Shown here in pieces: positions 24,184-36,802 of a DNA stretch of 64,000 nt. The notes beneath the pieces were generated by a model that had not been told where the DNA came from, ran no database searches, and saw nothing but the letters and a program-made list of their open reading frames with translations. The translations under genes and the position numbers were made by a program. The stretch is from Dichotomocladium elegans (lineage: Eukaryota > Mucoromycota > Mucoromycetes > Mucorales > Lichtheimiaceae), in assembly GCA_025716815.1 (NCBI GenBank), contig JAIXMN010000003.1:1054001-1118000 (forward strand). The letters run 5' to 3'. The first letter of the stretch is position 1, and every line of letters starts with the position of its first letter.

Positions 24184-25884
24184 TTACTCCTTGTCAAGGA
24201 CTTCTCTCCAGATACCGTTTCTTGTATAGAACCCGCTACTCCCGAAGTCGAAGATGTTTTGGTTTAGAGTATTGTGGATGAAGGTTGGTGTTCGTACTCG
24301 AGATAATGCTTCGTATAGTAAGCTGTGTCCAAATACTGGCTCTGGTACGTAGAGTCCAACCCTTTCAAATGATTGGCCTTGGGACTTGTTAAGAGTCATA
24401 GCTGCATACGCATATTCATATACAGGCGGTGGATCTGCAAATGCTCGTTCCAGAATGGCCCACATTTCAGGCATTGATTGACAGTTTGGAGACTCGTTCC
24501 GTTGATAATAGCAGGAAGAACATATGGTCAACCTCTGATTTTGGTTACGGTTACATATCCATGTATAATACTTCAAGAGCATTGCCTAAAGAAATAACCA
24601 CAGACCTGATGAAAATCGGCCCTGAATACAACAGTCTTACCTCCAAAAACGGGATTTCAAGAGCCGAGTTTCCGCGCCACACCAAATCTTATAAACTGCG
24701 CTTCGAGCATCTGTGCAACATTAGGCCGTGGCGTTATACTGCACATTGTTGTTGGACCAACTTCTAGAGGGATCTTGAACATCAAATATGCAGTACGGCC
24801 GCCATCTAGCAAAGCACAGCAGTTCTATTGGTGGCAACAGCAAGTGCAATATCCCCTTGCCGTCCGATATGTTCAAAGAATCAAATTAAATAAGGGTGTT
24901 TTTCCAGTTCCTCCAGGCGAGCCAACAAACTGCGGTTTTGATATATCTGCAGTACTCGGGTTTAGCAGAGAATTGACTATAACGTTGTATACTGCTTGTT
25001 GGTCTTCGTTAAACTGAGATGGAGCTTCCGCAGTCTCTTCGAAACGGGCAGCAACCTGCCGATGAATATTGAATATGCATGGTTCTTGTCCTTGATTGCC
25101 ATTCACGGTAGGAAAAAAATATTATATCAAAGGCGGAAATTTCCTACAGTGGTTGATACCACAATGATCTTCAGGGAAGAAATAACCATCAAATTTGTAA
25201 GGGATCTCGAATGCTCCGCATATAATCGTCAATAGCGAGAAGAGCCTGACCATAGATAGCGTCAGTTGATCCAATAGCAGGAAGGTTAAGGTCACGCCTT
25301 GCGGTGTTGGTGGATGTAGAAAGTCCTCAGAAAGAGCATTGTGATGAGCAAGCCACAGTCCATAAGGCTCTTCAGACTGGCTATAGATATCAGTGACAGC
25401 AAACAAATGAGCCAAAGTGCCCAGGGGTTGTTACCGTACATATTGTTTTCCATCCTTCCTGACCGTCAAGAAGACCACATCAGCGACAACATGCTTGGAA
25501 AGATGGTAAAATCTAACCATCAATAGTGCGAAGTTCCTCAAAGCTTCGAGCACCGACAATATGGTATAAAAGGAGACGACGATGGAATTTTTTAACCTCA
25601 CGCCGAGAGACTGCATGAATTCTTTCAATAATACCGCCAAACCCACGCTGGCAAGAATTCCAGTGCTTTTCCTGGTGATTCTCACAGCGTGTACAGGAAA
25701 TGTACTGCACAGGAAAGTTTGGATAAAGTATATCCCTTGCAACAGGACCTTCACGGTTCTGGGAAAACCAAGCCATAAGAGTTGTAATCCCAGGAACGAC
25801 ATCTTCAGGAGCTTGAACTTCAGGTACTGTAACCGACATCATTCGATAGCATCCCCTCACATACAGATACATATCTGCAATCAA
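24184..25884 (-). pseudogene. PIF1-like helicase remnant of the Helitron
   Basis: The upstream part has ERIHAVSRREVKKFHRRLLL and HIVGARSFEELRTIDG, the segment that precedes the helicase motifs in fungal Helitron proteins. Next comes FNEDQQAVYNVIVNSLLNP with Walker A GSPGGTGKT. The far end has MTLNKSQGQSFERVGLYVP and LYEALSRVRTP, the conserved helicase motifs V/VI. In an intact enzyme these would unwind the displaced strand during rolling-circle transposition. Between the pieces all frames contain stops, and the DEAD-like motif II was not found, so the enzyme is dead. Confidence 0.82.
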
Positions 25885-26615
25885 GGTATGGATTGGTCAC
25901 TCACTGATGGCTCTATCGGATGCACTCTGAAGATGCTGTAGAGTCGCTCTCATAGCAGCACAATCGTGCCCTTATATACGTACTTGTAAACATATTTGAT
26001 AGATTGACTGAGGAACAAATTTTGACGTTGATATGCGCATCATATTTTCTAGTGAGGGTAAAGATCACCACATGGGCCATGGATCATGTGTCGTTCAACT
26101 GATACCCCCTCCAAGAAACTCTTCCTTGTCAGACAGCTCAACAGAGACAATACTGTCGAATTGTTCTTGAGCGCGGGTTTTATCTTTCGAAAAGGACGTG
26201 CGCGTGCGGCAAATCTCGTTTCTGAAATTCCATGTGTTGACATGGGCAATTACAGTTTCAAGCATCATACCTTGTGTAAGGCCCTTCATGAGTGCTTTGA
26301 GCCTTAAGCGAACTCTTGCTTGATATTCCAGCCTCTATCTCCAGTTAAAATTGACAAACATTGAATAAGTAACCGCTGGATATGAGTAATGTTACATTAG
26401 CGGACTTCGCACGAAAACATGAGGACGTAATTTAATGCATCGCAGTATTTATGGGCTTTGATAATATCATCAAGTTGATTTCCCCTAGTGCGCACAATAA
26501 TGTCTTGGTTGTAGGCTTGTTCTGCATCACTTGGTCCCACAATGAGGACACCAATTTCTTGCGCAGTCGGTCTGTTGTACCATCGATGATCAGGGGTAGC
26601 CTTCTGCTTGAATGA

Positions 26616-27125
26616 TCATGCGTACACGATCCGTGTCCTCACGTCCAGCGATACCTGCAATATTATGATGCACACGCGCACAAACCGATTCTTTTCATGT
26701 ATTAATGTTTGTAGCTGCTGAAGGGTTTGTTCGCGTGATGGGACCATGGATGTATTTAGCCGGGTTTGTAACTCAGCAACCGGATCAATGGATGTTGCAT
26801 TGGCATTGGGAAACAGCGATCCGATAGTATGGTGAATCGCACCGTAACTGTGGAAGTTGAAAGCGAAATGGCGATTGTTCAACATTGTTTCATCACGTGG
26901 ACGGATATCAAGTGATACAAAGCTTAACACACTGTTATGTGAACGGATATTTGTGCGGAAGTCTTTTGATGTTTCGTCCATGCCACGAAGCAAAGAAGAG
27001 ATCAACGGATATGTTGTATCTAGAGGAGTTAAAGCGAGGGAATTGCACTGAGCAATTTGGTGCACCCCGGATGTGAACATCGCGCATCCATCCATCGCAC
27101 AGAGAGACAGATAGCCAGGTCTCAA
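26616..27125 (-). pseudogene. Helitron helicase-like N-terminal domain remnant
   Basis: A 169-codon frame contains VSLDIRPRDETMLNNRHFAF and FNFHSYGAIHHTIGSLFPNA. The pattern 'F..h..G.i.H.iGsL.P' is the start of the Helitron-like N-terminal domain (the region with the rolling-circle replication initiator). The HUH nickase histidines and catalytic tyrosines expected downstream were not found in the following 700 bp, which is stop-rich. It lies directly upstream of the helicase pieces. Confidence 0.6.
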
Positions 27126-27159
27126 ATTTCGAACTATATTTTAATACGAATCTTATATC

Positions 27160-27672
27160 GTGATTATTGTCCCAATATTTTGCTGTTGTCCATTAGCCAA
27201 ATTAGCCGGTTCAGTGGACAGCTTCGGTGGGAACGACGTGCATGGCCTTCAACGCCGCAAGATGCAGAGATTACGACAGCAATCTATACTTCGTTCTGGG
27301 ATCGTACTGCAAGGAGAGCTCTATTCATCAAACAATCACGGCGTGTACGACGTTGACAACCGGGATGTTGATGAGAAAAGATCGATTCATACATTACTTA
27401 ACGAAATGAATTACAATCAAGAGAGAATTGATGAAATCAAAAGATTTCAAGTTTATTGCATTAAGGAAAGAGGTTCGAACGGGAGAGAGCAGGCAACAGC
27501 AAGCAAGAGCAGCAGTAATCGGAGATTGAAAATAGTAACTCGTAAATGCTTATTATTTCGAATCCATGCTACAGTGTATTCATGCGTATACAACCATACG
27601 ACTATCATCAACGCGTGCAGAAGCAAGATGTGCGTTCGTCTTTCTTCTTTTTATTTTGATATACGCTTATGA
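27160..27672 (+). CDS. Unassigned open frame between Helitron and RPS22
   Basis: An open plus-strand frame of 170 codons whose central part (GLQRRKMQRLRQQSILRSGI, HTLLNEMNYNQERIDEIKRF) is charged and helical like a genuine protein. Its first and last 30-40 residues look like read-through of intron or spacer. It may be one exon of an unknown gene, or an exon carried by the adjacent Helitron. It runs antisense into the likely 3' UTR of RPS22, with its stop just before the RPS22 stop at 27689. No family recognised. Confidence 0.35.
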   Translation: MIIVPIFCCCPLAKLAGSVDSFGGNDVHGLQRRKMQRLRQQSILRSGIVLQGELYSSNNHGVYDVDNRDVDEKRSIHTLLNEMNYNQERIDEIKRFQVYCIKERGSNGREQATASKSSSNRRLKIVTRKCLLFRIHATVYSCVYNHTTIINACRSKMCVRLSSFYFDIRL

Positions 27673-27688
27673 GTTTGGGCTGCAAAAC

Positions 27689-28346
27689 TTAGTAGAAGAA
27701 ACCGAGGATCTTGCCACCAGCGTGCTTGCGACGAGCCTCCTCGTGGTCCATGATACCGGCAGAGGTGGTCAAGACCAAGAAACCAAACTGACGGGAGGGC
27801 AACAAGTTCGAGGTCCACTTCTCGAGATCCTGGAGCTTGATGTTGAAGCGGGGAGAGATAACACCACACTTGTTCAAGCGACCGTTGAGCTGGATGACGA
27901 TCTTGCCGGAACGGTGGTCATCGATCTCCTCGAATTCACCAATGTAGCCTGTGTGTTTTGTAGCAATAGATATTAATATCTGTGAACAGGAGTCTTTTGC
28001 CTCTTTGGATCACTTTAATAAAGGAAATGTCCCCGGGCCAAAGCAATATTTCCGCAGTATGATTGTTAAACCGTGAAAGAAAGTAAGCCGGCCCGGTGTG
28101 TTTTTTTACTCTACCGTGGTTATAAAAGCCAAAGATGTAGAAAAAATGCATCTTCAACTAGTCATCCACGGTCTGAAAAGAAATATAGAAATAAAGGCGA
28201 GTGTGAAACGTACCGTGCTTCTGCATAACAGAAAGGAACTTGACAATGACCTTCGAAGAGGGGCGGATCATGACCTGGCGCTTACCGCGGCGCTCAGCAT
28301 TGTTGATGGCGTTCAAGCAGTCGTTCAAAACCGAGACGCGGACCAT
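27689..28346 (-). CDS. RPS22: 40S ribosomal protein uS8 (S22/S15a)
   Basis: A small-subunit ribosomal protein that binds the central domain of 18S rRNA. Two exons (28214-28346 and 27689-27948) join in phase to exactly 130 residues, the standard eukaryotic uS8 length. Exon 1 begins [20 protein letters not shown] and includes [20 protein letters not shown]. Exon 2 contains [36 protein letters not shown] and the end [15 protein letters not shown]...GGKILGFFY. All are family hallmarks. The intron after the first base of codon 45 is 265 bp, about four times the usual length here, and contains an H/ACA snoRNA on the same strand. Confidence 0.98.
28025..28175 (-). ncRNA. Intronic H/ACA-box snoRNA in RPS22
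   Basis: Read on the minus strand inside the RPS22 intron. The 5' hairpin is closed by ACCGTGG (28166-28172) with CCACGGT (28113-28119), a perfect 7-bp stem. It has an inner stem AAGATG/CATCTT (28149-28154 with 28132-28137) and an 11-12-nt internal loop suitable as a pseudouridylation pocket. Immediately after it comes AGAGTA (28107-28112), a valid H box (ANANNA). The 3' hairpin is closed by CCGGGCC (28090-28096) with GGCCCGG (28033-28039), again 7 perfect pairs. Two bases later is ACA (28028-28030), followed by three bases to the predicted 3' end. This is the full hairpin-hinge-hairpin-tail plan of a eukaryotic guide RNA. From memory, yeast RPS22B hosts the H/ACA snoRNA snR44 in an intron, so this may be its orthologue; targets were not assigned. 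Confidence 0.82.
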
Positions 28347-29105
28347 GTTTGATTATGAGGAAGCTGTGAATGACGATTTAGAAAAGAGTAACGGTGGTTG
28401 TAGACGAAAACGGCATTATCCGTCAAGGGCAAAAACTTTGAACCATTGTAGGTCATCGTTTTATCACCCTGATAAACGGATGAACAATCGAATGGATGGA
28501 TGGATGGATGGATGGATGGATCGCAGTTACCTGATGGGCCAGCACGAAGAGAAGGAGTCCAAGCTTCACCACCACCGTGCAGTCAAATGCCTGGGTGCAC
28601 AAGCCACATGGCAAAATGGATTTCCCGAGTCGACCACGCGAACATTTTCGAGTACCTGTCTTATCTTGCGGATTAATTTGCTTGTTCTTCATCGAGCATC
28701 TGTGCTCTTGAATATCTTACAAGACGTTTGATGTGATGATCATAACTTTAAGATGTATAAGGTACATAGTCATATTCGTATCAACTCGTACATGAACTTC
28801 ATAACCGAATAGATGTTATCAAGAGGTTAGATTTAGGTCGACGACTCGCGTATCCCGCTTCAAAAACAGGGTGAAAGTTATTAAGCGACATCTTCGTGCT
28901 TTCTCGGAGAGAAAGGCACAATTGTAACGCATTTGAGAAGTTATAGCACTGATACTGCCGTACAAAGAGAAAAGAAGCACCTTTGCCGACCTAGTATTTC
29001 ATGCGCAGAATTATTTATCTGATGGAAATAAAGCACACGCTTTTTCTCCGCGTTCCTGTGGTCATCTCCAATGCGGCCTTGTAAGTGACTTACTTTAGAT
29101 GACCA
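28347..29105. other. Intergenic region between RPS22 and RdRP promoters
   Basis: The two flanking genes diverge, so this 759-bp interval holds both promoters. Apart from the ATGG repeat and short overlapping frames I see no gene. No clear TATA box next to either start. Confidence 0.5.
28493..28520. repeat. (ATGG)n microsatellite
   Basis: Seven tandem ATGG units upstream of RPS22. They create a short open frame encoding repeated MDGW, which I do not regard as a gene. Confidence 0.85.
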
Positions 29106-32100
29106 ATGGTACCTATCATGACTGACCCTAATGTAACCACAGCTCAGAATCAGGAACATTCATATGCCCCACGACCCATCGAGGCTCGGAGAGGTGGTTC
29201 GCGTCATTCGACTGTCAGTAGTCCTCAAATTTTTGACAGTCGGAACAGACGAGAAGTAATGGACAACTGCGATCCATGTTGCATTCTCATCAGTAATCTG
29301 AATCGCAAAACGGTGGCAGGTTCACTCCACGATTTCTTTTCACGATTTGGAGATGTCGATCGTATCGAAATTGATTTAGACATAGCGCAAGTTCCTAAAG
29401 GAAGTGCTATCGTCCTTTTTTCGTAAATATGTTCCTGTGCAAATGATGCATCTTGCCTACGGTATACTGACTTGAGTATGGCAGTGCTCCTCCCGCAGAC
29501 ATCAGCTTTGTTTTTGATGAACATCGGATGATTGACGGCTCTCGTGTTCGAATGCAATTTGCCCCTAAAGGATTTGCTGATACACATCAATGGCGTGAAA
29601 CACGACCACAATCTGATAGTTATAAAATTCAAGTTGCACAGCTCTCTTTAGGAATCATGGAGGGACCAAAGTCATTTATGAGCATGTGGTCTATTTCAGA
29701 GAACATTCAGCTCAGTTTTGATTACGACACTCGATACATAGCCGTTTTCTTTGACCATCTTGATGGAAAATATCGTATGGGTTTCAGTTTCGAGGAACTG
29801 CGCGAGATGATCCAAGTGGAACGCGATAAGCAAGCGGTGCACCTGACGATGACTTTGCGATATCCTGGCCGCGTGTGGCAGCGGCGGAAAACAATCCAGA
29901 CACCATGCGACCGCACCGTGGATCGCGATGTCCGCAGCAGTACCAGGCAAACCTGGGTCCGTGTGACCGACATCCCGCTTAACAAGACTGCAGAGAAAGA
30001 ATTATCAATGGCGTCTGATAAAAAGCGGGTGCCGATGTTACCTGTCGCTCCCCTCCATCGGGTCGATATGGGACGCTGGCTGACATTGAGAGCGACGATT
30101 CATCCACTGGAAAAATACGGAAGGCTTCTGTACATGATGCTTACTAAGGCATCAGAATACAACCTCGTGCCACACGATTTCCATCAAGTAGGAGAGCCTA
30201 TTTTACGGGTTTTCTCCGGGTCCTCTATCAATACTTTGCGGGACCACATTTACCGAGCCAAGACCATCTCTAACTACAATGTGTTATACATCCTTGAATG
30301 CGCTCTTTCGAACCACTGCATTGAGGAAGTCAATTTGGACGATGACTTCTACAGTATGATAAATGCTCTGAATCCAGACGTCGCCTCGGATCTTTTAAAT
30401 ATTCTTTTCGAGAAAAAAACACGAATATGGGAGCCTACAGAATTCATCATCAATGCCTTCAAGCGAAAACCGTCAAAAATTGGATGCCAGTTAGTTATTC
30501 CTGAACATTGCGTTCCAATCCGCAAAATTATGATATCGCCAACGTCAATGTATTTCCAACCACCAACGATTGAGCTGACAAATCGTGTTGTACGTCAGTT
30601 TCACGAGTATTCTGATCGATTTTTACGAGTTCAGTTCGTGGACGATGGACTGAGACGAATACAACCCTCATTTTCTGAAGACAATAATGACGCTATTTAC
30701 AACCGCATCTTCAAGGTTCTGCACAATGGCATCCAAGTGGGCCCACGTCGATACGAATTCCTCGCATTCTCAAGCTCACAGTTGCGGGAACACGGATGCT
30801 GGTTTTTTGCGCCAACAGAAAGTCTCAGCGTAAAGGAGATTCGCAATTGGATGGGTGATTTTTCTGATATCAAGACTATCGCGAAAAATGCCACGCGAAT
30901 GGGTCAAGTATGTACCAGTTTACAATTCCGAGACAATTTTAACCTAGTTTATGGCTTTCTCCAGTGCTTTACGACTACAATCCCCACGCTACATTTGGAC
31001 GAAAAACAGGTGGAAGTTATTGACGATATTGAGAATAATGGCTACGTCTTTTCGGATGGAGTAGGCAAGATTTCTCCCGGACTAGCTCGAGACGTTGCTC
31101 AGCTTTTAAAGGTTGATTACACACCCAGCGCGTTTCAATTTCGCCTCGGTGGTGCGAAAGGCGTCCTATCCATCTCGAATTACTTAAACGGTAAAATGGT
31201 TCAGCTGCGCCCGAGCCAGATCAAATTTCAGTCTCGGCAGACCATGCTAGAAATCGTCCGTGTCTCGAGATATTTGCCTGCATACCTTAATCGACAGGCC
31301 ATCATCCTTCTCTCATCGCGTGGAATCAAGGACATGGTGTTCATGCAGAAGACAAACTCAATGATAGAGACGCTGAATCTTATGCTTTCCAATTCAGCTA
31401 CTGCAATAAAACTAATAATGCAGAACGCAGACGAGTTCGGAACAGCGCGCGAAATGGTGGACATCATATCACAAGGTTTTCTTGAACGCAGAGACCCATA
31501 TATCACGAATCTTATCAAGATCTTTCGTGTAAATCGACTGAACGATCTCAAAGAGAAGACGCGGATCCATGTACCGAATGGCGCACTTCTTCTTGGAATA
31601 CTTGACGAGACAAATACGCTCGAAGAAGACGAGATCTTCTGCCAAGTTTCTGAGTTTCTCCCGAACTCGACCTATGTAAAGCGTAACGTCGTTGTCGGCG
31701 AATGCGTAATTTTTCGCAATCCTTGCCTTTATCCTGGGGACATCCGTGTAGTAAAAGCTGTGGACACGCCAAAGCTTCGTCATTTATATGATGTTATTGT
31801 ATTTTCTGCCAAAGGCCACCGCGATCTTCCGAGCATGTTATCTGGAGGCGACCTTGATGGTGACGATTATACGTAAGTTTTTTAAGGCAGATCTGTTACA
31901 GCAGTATGATATTCATACATTGTCCAAACTAGGCTGATCTGGGATCCTGCCCTTATTCCGACCAAGGAAAACTATTCACCTATGAATTACAAAAGCGCTC
32001 ATCTCGTTGAAGTTGACAAGGTCAAAATCTCGCATATTCAGAAATTTTTTGTGAATTACATAAACAACGACAATCTTGGGCAGATAGCGAACGCTCATCT

Positions 32101-33231
32101 GGCTATTGCGGACATGTCGCCTATGGGTGTACTAGACGGTCGTTGCCTACGGTTAGCTCAACTTCACTCACAAGCAGTTGGTAATTTTCTGTAACATGGA
32201 TTGTGTGAACTGTTTCTGACGTTAAGCCGTTCCAACCAGATTTTTCTAAAACTGGAAGACCAGCTGTTTTTGATCAGGATCTCAGTGCCCGCGTGTTCCC
32301 TGATTTCATGGAAAAAAAGAATAAGCCGAGTTACAAGTCAGAAAAAGTCCTTGGACGGATCTTTAGGTCAATTGAACCGGACGTCTACGAGAACTATCAA
32401 GACAAGCTTTTAAAATTATCAGACACAACATACGATGTGCGGCTGTGGATGCCGGATATGGCGCAGTTCATCTTGGAAGCGCGAGCTCTTCGCGACCAGT
32501 ACAGTCGTGATATTCTTTCACTGATGAATCAATATGGAATCAGCACCGAAATTGAGCTGCTTTCGGGGTATGTGATTGAGCGGACGAAGAAGAACAGCGT
32601 ACATAAGAGCACATACGAGGTCAACAAGCAGATGATGCGATCTGTAAGTCGTCTGCGGGAATATTACAGAAAAGAGCTTGAAAAAGACTTTGTCTGCAAT
32701 GGTATACAAAAGCGGGATGCCAGCAAGCAGACCCTCTTGGAAACAAAGGCCGCTGCCTGGTATTACGTCACATATCACCCGGAAGAGCGTAAGCGCGCTC
32801 GATCTGATGATGATGATTTGGTGAGCTTTCCATGGACGGGATACACCTATCTCTGCGAATTGGCACGCCGAAACAATCACCGCCAAGTTACTCCGGTTAT
32901 GTACCAACCTATCGATGATGTGGAAATTAATAGTTTCCGAATGCTGCATATCACTTTGGAAGACGGAGGTGACGAAAACGAAGACTATTACGATGAAGAT
33001 GATGAGGGATCTGGATTCAATGTCAATGAAGAAGAAGATATCAACATCGATGTTGATTATCAACCTCCAGTTATTGATATCAAACTAAGTTCCCTCACGA
33101 AATCGATCTCCACGTCGAGCGATCATGCTCAGCAAGCAAGTCCGAAAATACCGCCATCAATTACGCAAGATTATGTCGTAGTGGGATCAGGACAGACAGA
33201 CGAGGAGCTTATCCGAGAACTGATAAGCTGA
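29106..33231 (+). CDS. RNA-dependent RNA polymerase with N-terminal RRM
   Basis: A cellular RdRP of the RNA-silencing family (QDE-1/Rdp1/RDR type). It turns single-stranded RNA into double-stranded RNA for Dicer. Four exons (29106-29422, 29485-31872, 31933-32180, 32240-33231) join in phase to 1,314 residues. Residues about 58-150 form an RNA-recognition-motif-like fold (CCILISNLNRKTVAGSLHDF, then FGDVDRIEIDLD, KGSAIVLFS, MIDGSRVRMQF). The polymerase core includes FSDGVGKISPGLARDVA, FRLGGAKGVL and the catalytic loop SGGDLDGDDYT near residue 897, with all three aspartates of the DbDGD metal-binding motif intact. The C-terminus carries an acidic stretch (EDYYDEDDEG, NVNEEEDI). It looks functional. 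The family as a whole is widespread in Mucoromycota silencing pathways; which paralogue this is cannot be told from one locus. Confidence 0.95.
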
Positions 33232-34500
33232 TGTAATATACCCTTTTTAAGTCGTACGATGCAGTTGTAGGATTACCCAAACTTATCAATATACTCAACG
33301 AGTTCTACTGCCCTTGTCTATTACATCGCTCCGTTTCATATACAAACTACCATTTACCTAGTTATGCATCATTCGATGTCTTTTTTGAGGAATACCTCCG
33401 CTGTATGAATAAGTACATTATTAAATGAACTGTAGTTATTCTTCTCATCATGGTAGCCTTAACGAAGCTGCAATAATGCGCAATTATAATTCCCTCTTTT
33501 ACAATCTTCAGTTGCCTTGTCTTTCTCCTCTCCTTGGCTGGCGACCGGGATAGGGGAGGGGAGGGGGAGTGCACACTAGTTCCGTGAATCCGGACACTGA
33601 AAGAGTACACAATACGTAGTGTTGTTGATCTTGTTGTTATCTTTTTGGTAATGCAAAAACCGCATGAATCCGGCCTTGGCCATTTTTTTTTATTTGACCA
33701 AGGCATACTGGTATGAAACCCTGACTGATCGAGTGAGTACGCGCAATTTTTCTGTAGTCCATGCTGATTGTGTTGGAGATGAGCGTATTTCGTGCGAAGG
33801 TATAATTTTTGAATAACATGGATGGAGAATCATACCTGTTTCTAAGGCATTACGGCAGATCTCGCTTCATTTGAGAGAACGAGAGATCTATCTGCTTCCG
33901 AGATGGGTATCCGGTCCTTCCTGCTTCACCCTGGAATCGAGGGCTGCTGACTTGATCTGCCATGACACGCTACTGCATATTCCCGAATTGTATGCAGGAT
34001 AGTAAGGGTTAAGTTGAATCACATGACCGACGACTGCGTGCCCCAGCGAAGGGATGATTCATTGAACTACCAAGTATCCCTAGTTCAAGTTGTTCTTACG
34101 GCGCTTCCAATGGAGCTAGGGCCAGACAGTCGGTAGGTAGTACGAATGTGTAGAGTTATCTTCTGGATAAATACATACGTAAATTGCATTGCAGAAACCA
34201 TTCCATTAGGAGCATTATACACCGTTTATAGGCGAGTAATCACCACTTTCGGATCCTCCCACACACGAACTGAAAAGGTTGTCCAGATGACGACTCACGT
34301 ATCACTTTCCCTTGAAGCTTAAGGTAAGCAGTATGTGAACTCGGTGACTGTGCTTTGTCAGCTGGAGCATTTGGTCTCTGATTGGCTGCTGAGATAACAT
34401 CTTTTAACCCCACTGCAGTCATGTAAATCATCTTTGGGGGGAGGGATTGGATGATGCATTAGCCATCGAGTCTTCTCCACCCCACCCCCCAACAGGGAGT
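33232..34500. other. Long intergenic region, no gene seen
   Basis: About 1.27 kb between the RdRP stop and the catalase TATA box. Frames of 60-114 codons occur on the minus strand (33362-33819) but have no family resemblance and overlap low-complexity G- and T-rich runs (33554-33570). It most likely holds the RdRP terminator and the catalase upstream control region. Confidence 0.5.
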
Positions 34501-34508
34501 TATAAAAT
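34501..34508 (+). promoter_or_regulatory. TATA box of the catalase gene
   Basis: TATAAAAT stands 56 bp before the catalase ATG. It is followed by a pyrimidine-rich leader (CCTCTTCTTCTTC), the usual arrangement for strongly expressed fungal genes. Confidence 0.65.
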
Positions 34509-34563
34509 GGGGTTTCCCTCTCAATGTTTCGTCCTCTTCTTCTTCACAGCTTTTACGTCCAGC

Positions 34564-36485
<1,922 letters not shown>

Positions 36486-36802
36486 GGGAAAGAACCAAGA
36501 TCGCGTCCGTCCCCTATTCTCTTTCTCCCAACTTAGTCTTTAGCGTATAATAACCTTCTTTTATATGTGTGTATACCCAAACGTTTTCTTTTACGCACAT
36601 ATATGTTCAATTTCACTATGCTCGACACGACCTTCTTCTTATGTTTGATAAGTCACGACTCCTTTTTCTGCCCTCCCCATCCATGTAGTGTACGTCAATG
36701 TAATATAAATATACGCCTCTCTTTATGTATTTATTTTCTGCCACTTCCATCCAAGGAGTTGATATATATTCGGTATGCTTTACCCCATCCTGTCGCGGTG
36801 TT

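Larger units (their letters stand above)
24184..27125 (-). mobile_element. Decayed Helitron (rolling-circle transposon)
   Basis: Fragments in transcription order on the minus strand are a Helitron helicase-like N-terminal piece (26616-27125), the middle region (25431-25884), a Walker A segment (24873-25106) and the helicase C-terminal block (24184-24582). Order and direction match an intact Rep-Hel protein, but stops and frame changes separate the pieces. I could not identify a TC 5' end or a hairpin with CTRR 3' end, so the true borders are unknown and the coordinates only enclose the recognisable coding remains. Confidence 0.8.

Noticed and set aside
28453..28692. Short minus-strand frame with repeated IHPS
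   Set aside because: Produced by the ATGG microsatellite; no protein family.
32518..33063. Minus-strand frame of 181 codons antisense to the RdRP 3' exon
   Set aside because: Its runs of Ile, Val and Phe are the complement of the acidic Asp/Glu codons of the RdRP tail; no independent evidence.
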